Below are positions 60,675-64,000 of a stretch of 64,000 nt of DNA, in pieces. The translations under genes were made by a program, and so were the position numbers. The notes under the pieces are model-generated. The model was not told the DNA's origin. It worked only from the letters and a program-made list of their open reading frames with translations, and did no database searches. Origin of the DNA: Pseudobacillus lumedeiriae (lineage in GTDB: Bacteria > Bacillota > Bacilli > Bacillales > Domibacillaceae); NCBI RefSeq assembly GCF_044891285.1, contig NZ_JAUIYO010000001.1:372001-436000 (forward strand). Direction: 5' to 3'. Numbering within the stretch: the first letter of the stretch is position 1; the number at the start of each line of letters is the position of its first letter.

Positions 60675-61484
60675 TTATTTTGAACGAACACCGAAAAACT
60701 TTTTTAAACGTGTGAGGAAGCCTTCTTTTGTATCATCCAGCTGTTGGAGCGGAATAGATTCTCCAAGAATTCTTCTAGCAATATTACGGTAAGCAATAGA
60801 GGCCTTATTATTCGGGTTATGAGCAACTGGCTGACCGTTATGAGAAGATTTAATGACTTCATCATCATCAATCACAACACCAATTAGCTCAATGGATAAG
60901 TGCGCCGCCACCTCATCGACATCCATCATATCGCCCTGCTGCATCATATGGCTGCGTACACGATTGATGATTAGCTTCGGAGGTTCCATACCTTCTTCTT
61001 TTTCTAATAATCCAATGACTCGATCGGCATCACGGACAGAAGCTTTTTCAGGGGTCGTAACGACAATCGCTTTGTTAGCCCCAGCCACAGCATTTTTATA
61101 TCCTTGTTCAATACCAGCCGGGCAGTCTATTAAAATATAATCGAAATCCTGCTTCAATTCTTCCATAAGCTTTTTCAACTGCTCAGGCTGGACAGCAGAC
61201 TTATCTGTTGTCTGGGCAGCCGGCAGCAGATAAAGCAAGTCATTAAAGCGCTTATCTTTCACAAGCGCTTGATGAATTTTGCAGCGTCCTTCGACCACAT
61301 CGACTAAATCATAAATAATCCGGTTTTCAAGCCCCATAACGACATCTAAATTTCTTAGTCCAATATCTGTATCTACTAAACAAACTTTCTTTTCTTGCAA
61401 TGCAAGTGCAGTGCCTAGGTTGGCTGAAGTGGTTGTTTTGCCGACCCCGCCTTTTCCAGATGTAATAACTATAGCCTCACCCAC
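60675..61484 (-). CDS. minD: Septum site-determining ATPase MinD
   Basis: A membrane-associated ATPase that places MinC to block polar division, 269 residues. The deviant Walker A GKGGVGKTTTSANLG, the DTDIGLRNLDVVMGLENR segment and the C-terminal amphipathic membrane-targeting helix (GFLTRLKKFFG) are present. The start is GTG 61484 with GGGGGAACACACA upstream. It overlaps minC by eight bases. Confidence 0.97.
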   Translation of the reverse strand: MGEAIVITSGKGGVGKTTTSANLGTALALQEKKVCLVDTDIGLRNLDVVMGLENRIIYDLVDVVEGRCKIHQALVKDKRFNDLLYLLPAAQTTDKSAVQPEQLKKLMEELKQDFDYILIDCPAGIEQGYKNAVAGANKAIVVTTPEKASVRDADRVIGLLEKEEGMEPPKLIINRVRSHMMQQGDMMDVDEVAAHLSIELIGVVIDDDEVIKSSHNGQPVAHNPNNKASIAYRNIARRILGESIPLQQLDDTKEGFLTRLKKFFGVRSK

Positions 61485-62163
61485 TGTGTGTTCCCCCTTT
61501 AAACGTAGAAATCTCCGGTCTCAGATGCTTCAACACCTGCAAGCGGTCAACCACAATTTGGTTAGATTCATCTATGTAGGCGCATTCCGTCTCGTAATGA
61601 TCTTCTTCTTCATAACGATCGGGTGCGCGATTTAAATAACGGCTGATCCTTAGTTGAGACGGCGTCATCCGGCCAGCAGTAATCACAGCCATGTCGTCTC
61701 CGTAACAGCCAGCGTGGGCTACTCCTTTTAAAGCTCCCATAATGAAAATGTTTCTTCCCGCCCTTACTGTTCCCCCGGGATTCACATCGCCAATTAACAG
61801 TAAGTCACCAGGAACCTCTAGTATTTGCCCCGAACGAATTCTTCCTGTATAAGAAGTGATCTCGCTCTCTTCTTTCCAGCGAATGGCTTCTTCCATCGTC
61901 ATTACATTGAACTTCACTTCTTCTACAGCAAGATGCTCACGCTGGTTAATTAATTCTTTTATTTGATTTATGTCTTCGTCCAGCAAATAGCGGTTGCCTG
62001 CTTGAACGGTGACGGTAATGATAGAATCGTGCTCCTGGCCGTTCACAGTATCCATTTTTTCTTTCAGCTCTTGCAACAATTCATCATATGCACATTTGTC
62101 ATTCAAATGTAAAGTTAGTCCATCTTTTGTCCCTTTAATGACAACGTTCTGTTTTGTCTTCAT
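61477..62163 (-). CDS. minC: Septum site-determining protein MinC
   Basis: FtsZ inhibitor, 228 residues. N-terminal FtsZ-binding domain, then the C-terminal beta-helix with RSGQILEVPGDLLLIGDVNPGG and AGRNIFIMGALKGVAHAG. ATG 62163 (MKTKQNVVIKG) with GAGGTGA eleven bases upstream; the frame extends nine codons further. The order mreBCD-minCD is as in B. subtilis. Confidence 0.95.
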   Translation of the reverse strand: MKTKQNVVIKGTKDGLTLHLNDKCAYDELLQELKEKMDTVNGQEHDSIITVTVQAGNRYLLDEDINQIKELINQREHLAVEEVKFNVMTMEEAIRWKEESEITSYTGRIRSGQILEVPGDLLLIGDVNPGGTVRAGRNIFIMGALKGVAHAGCYGDDMAVITAGRMTPSQLRISRYLNRAPDRYEEEDHYETECAYIDESNQIVVDRLQVLKHLRPEISTFKGGTHSG

Positions 62164-62238
62164 AGCACGAAATTCACCTCTGTTGTCCAATTAATTCGAC
62201 AAACCTTCCTTTGATTCCTCTTTTTACATTCTTACGGA

Positions 62239-62754
62239 TTAATCGTTGTAAATACGCCGAAGCTTTTCAAAGGCACTTTTTAACGGAATGGCTAAAAGAA
62301 GGTAAAAGATTAGATTTAAAAGCAAAGTTGGCCACAAGCGAATCGATGTAAATTGTGTCAAATCCATTTCTGTCCGCTCAACAAGCACATTCAATTGAAA
62401 CATAATGAGCTCAAGTAAAAAAACTCCAAATAACACAATAAAGCTCAAGATAAACAGGTGGTTTTGCAGAACTTTTACAAGCTTTGATACGATATACACG
62501 ATCAAAGGCAAAAAGAACATGTAAGCCCCTAATATTCCTGTATAAAATATATCAAAAAGAAAGCCGAACAGAAAACCATATTTAATCGCTGTGTTGCGGT
62601 CAAAAAAAATGGACATGAATAACAAGCCAACAAGAAAGAAATGCGGCACAATCATATATTTCCCTTCAAATGCCGTTTCTGGAAAAGCAGCTGCAAACAA
62701 ACTGTCACTGTAAAAAAGCGCAACCATTAGGAGAGGAAGATAAAACCGTTTCAC
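62239..62754 (-). CDS. mreD: Rod shape-determining protein MreD
   Basis: A 171-residue membrane protein with about five helices (LPLLMVALFYSDSLFAAAF, FFLVGLLFMSIFF, YGFLFGFLFDIFYTGILGAY and two later). It has no catalytic motif. Identified by topology and by overlap of four bases (ATGA) with mreC. Confidence 0.93.
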   Translation of the reverse strand: MKRFYLPLLMVALFYSDSLFAAAFPETAFEGKYMIVPHFFLVGLLFMSIFFDRNTAIKYGFLFGFLFDIFYTGILGAYMFFLPLIVYIVSKLVKVLQNHLFILSFIVLFGVFLLELIMFQLNVLVERTEMDLTQFTSIRLWPTLLLNLIFYLLLAIPLKSAFEKLRRIYND

Positions 62755-63644
62755 AGATTCCCCTCCTCAATAAGAACTTGTTTGCGCTCTTTCTTTTCTG
62801 GAAAAACCATTGTCATTCCGCGTTTCGTAACCATCACATGCTCAAGGTCGTTAAAGGAAGCAGCGGGTTCAATCAGCGCCGTTTGCGTTAAACCAAATTC
62901 ATCCGGCACCATTTTTTTAATTTTACCAATAATTAACCCTTTCGGAAAAACGCCGCCTTTACCAGATGTAGTGACAAGCATTCCTTTCTTCACTTTAGAA
63001 TCATAAGGAACTTTCGTCATCAGCAGAGCTTTCTTCTCTTTATCGTATCCCTCGATGACCCCAAATACGTTACTCTTTCCTTGAATCACTGCTGATACAC
63101 GATTTCTCGAATCATGAGCACTTAACAATTGAACAGTGGACGTAAATTTCGATGTGTTTCTCACTTTTCCGATTAATCCTTCGGCGGTAATCACAGCCAT
63201 GTTAGGGAGAATGCCATTTGCCTCTCCTTTGTCAATCGTAATGACATCATACCAGCGGTCCGGATTACGTGCGATCACTGTCGCCTGCACTGGCTCATAA
63301 TCTGCTAAACTCTGCTTTTTATCCAATATTTTTCGAAGTTCTTCGTTATCTTTTTGAAGACGAGCTACATCACTTTCCAGCTGGGCTGTCTTCTTAATCC
63401 GTGCTTTCAATTCTTTGTTTTCTTCGTATGTGTTCCGCAAGTCTTTAATCTCATCAAAAAAACCTGCGAAACCATTTGCAGGTTTAGACACCGCTGCTTG
63501 ACCTAAACCAACAATGTCTTTAACAAATTGCTCCGGCCAAGATAAATTGTCCCTATCACGGAGAGAAAAACCAATTAAAGCGACAAGAACAATAATACTT
63601 CCAAGAAGAATGATCAGACGCTTATTTGTAAAAAATTGTGGCAT
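62751..63644 (-). CDS. mreC: Rod shape-determining protein MreC
   Basis: A 297-residue protein with one N-terminal membrane helix (LIILLGSIIVLVALIGFSL), a coiled coil (about 60-110, ELKARIKKTAQLESDVARLQ) and a beta-rich extracytoplasmic domain with VTSGKGGVFPKGLIIGKI-like ending. ATG 63644 follows GGTGGAGT. It scaffolds the elongation complex with MreB and MreD. The gap to mreB holds a repeat A copy. Confidence 0.95.
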   Translation of the reverse strand: MPQFFTNKRLIILLGSIIVLVALIGFSLRDRDNLSWPEQFVKDIVGLGQAAVSKPANGFAGFFDEIKDLRNTYEENKELKARIKKTAQLESDVARLQKDNEELRKILDKKQSLADYEPVQATVIARNPDRWYDVITIDKGEANGILPNMAVITAEGLIGKVRNTSKFTSTVQLLSAHDSRNRVSAVIQGKSNVFGVIEGYDKEKKALLMTKVPYDSKVKKGMLVTTSGKGGVFPKGLIIGKIKKMVPDEFGLTQTALIEPAASFNDLEHVMVTKRGMTMVFPEKKERKQVLIEEGNL

Positions 63645-63670
63645 CAATACTCCACCTCTGTTTGTTTGCA

Positions 63671-63790
63671 TTAAAGCGGAAGCGGCCGTTCAGACTCGGC
63701 AGACATAAGACGAAACGCCGATGTGGCGCTCTTTGCCACGCAGGCGGAACGGCTTATGACCGAGAGTCTGGCCGCTGCAGCTAGATAAAC
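63671..63790 (+). repeat. Structured repeat A, copy 4 (between mreC and mreB)
   Basis: About 120 bases sharing the ends (AAAGCGGAAGCG, GCTGCAGCTAGATAAAC) and CATAAGACGAA/GGCTTATGACC with copies 1-2. The stems differ in sequence yet still pair: AGCGGCC/GGCCGCT, CAGACTC/GAGTCTG, CGCC/GGCG and GTGGC/GCCAC. Confidence 0.9.
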
Positions 63791-63796
63791 CGTACC

Positions 63797-64000
63797 TTAT
63801 TTATTCTTATTTTTAAATAAATCAATATGATCAAGCGCCATTCCTGTCCCAATCGCTACACAGTCAAGCGGGTTTTCAGCGATGATGACTGGCATGTTTG
63901 TTTCTTTACTGATGACCTTGTCTAAGTTGCGAAGGAGCGCCCCTCCGCCTGTCAGCACAATCCCGCGATCCATAATATCTGCCGCAAGTTCCGGCGGTGT
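63797..64000 (-). CDS. mreB: Rod shape-determining actin homolog MreB (C-terminal part)
   Basis: The last 67 codons, reading TPPELAADIMDRGIVLTGGG and ENPLDCVAIGTGMALDHIDL, typical of MreB subdomain IIA. The gene continues off the right edge. MreB filaments guide cell-wall elongation. A repeat separates it from mreC, although all are on the same strand. Confidence 0.95.
   Translation of the reverse strand, partial: TPPELAADIMDRGIVLTGGGALLRNLDKVISKETNMPVIIAENPLDCVAIGTGMALDHIDLFKNKNK

Noticed and set aside
60675..64000. Recent horizontal transfer in the min-mre region
   Set aside because: Gene order, lengths and overlaps match vertical inheritance in Bacillaceae; only the repeat copy looks mobile.

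Overview
The window is a stretch of chromosome from an endospore-forming member of the Bacillaceae. The evidence is the gene content and order: safA, coxA-like, spoVB, spoIVFA/B and spo0B are present, with the arrangements cymR/rarA, tcdA-6S RNA-aspS-hisS, relA-apt-recJ-secDF-comN-spoVB, yajC-tgt-queA-ruvBA, nadABC/nifS/nadR, pheAB-obgE-spo0B-rpmA-prp-rplU and minDC-mreDCB. These match the Bacillus subtilis order closely. The genus cannot be fixed from the sequence alone. No phage, plasmid, transposase or CRISPR array was seen.

Layout. 1-2.1 kb: start of cymR, a YczE-like membrane protein and rarA. 2.2-12.3 kb: an accessory block between rarA and tcdA, holding a heme-based aerotaxis receptor, a DUF3050 protein, metE under a cobalamin riboswitch, a DUF2935 protein and a five-gene GntR-controlled ABC transporter operon with its operator inside the promoter. 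12.4-19 kb: ypzI-like small gene, tcdA, 6S RNA, the T-box-controlled hisS-aspS operon and an SH3b amidase. 19-36.3 kb: dtd, relA, apt, recJ, a cation diffusion facilitator, secDF, comN, spoVB, a DUF421 protein, a TIGR04086 protein, yajC, tgt, queA, a DUF2905 protein, ruvB and ruvA. 36.5-41.7 kb: a probable zinc-starvation module (zinc-free L33, a COG0523 GTPase, an FAD oxidoreductase and a YcgQ/YcgR-like pair) with three Zur-box-like palindromes. 41.9-46.7 kb: spore-coat and cortex genes, including a safA with three kinds of internal repeat. 46.9-52.2 kb: NAD synthesis genes nadA-nadC-nadB facing nifS-nadR across a NiaR-like operator. 52.4-64 kb: pheA, pheB, obgE, spo0B, rpmA, prp, rplU, rng, spoIVFB, spoIVFA, minD, minC, mreD, mreC and the end of mreB. 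From 12.4 kb onward nearly all genes are on the minus strand.

The least explained content is intergenic. One repeat family of about 123 bp occurs four times (three in tandem between obgE and pheB, one between mreC and mreB), and its differences preserve base pairing. A second family of about 190 bp occurs twice, once inside the hisS leader and once between ruvB and ruvA in the opposite orientation. Degenerate pieces of at least two other families, and a 26-bp terminator duplicated 183 bp apart, are also present. All statements are from reading the sequence; no search or folding program was run.
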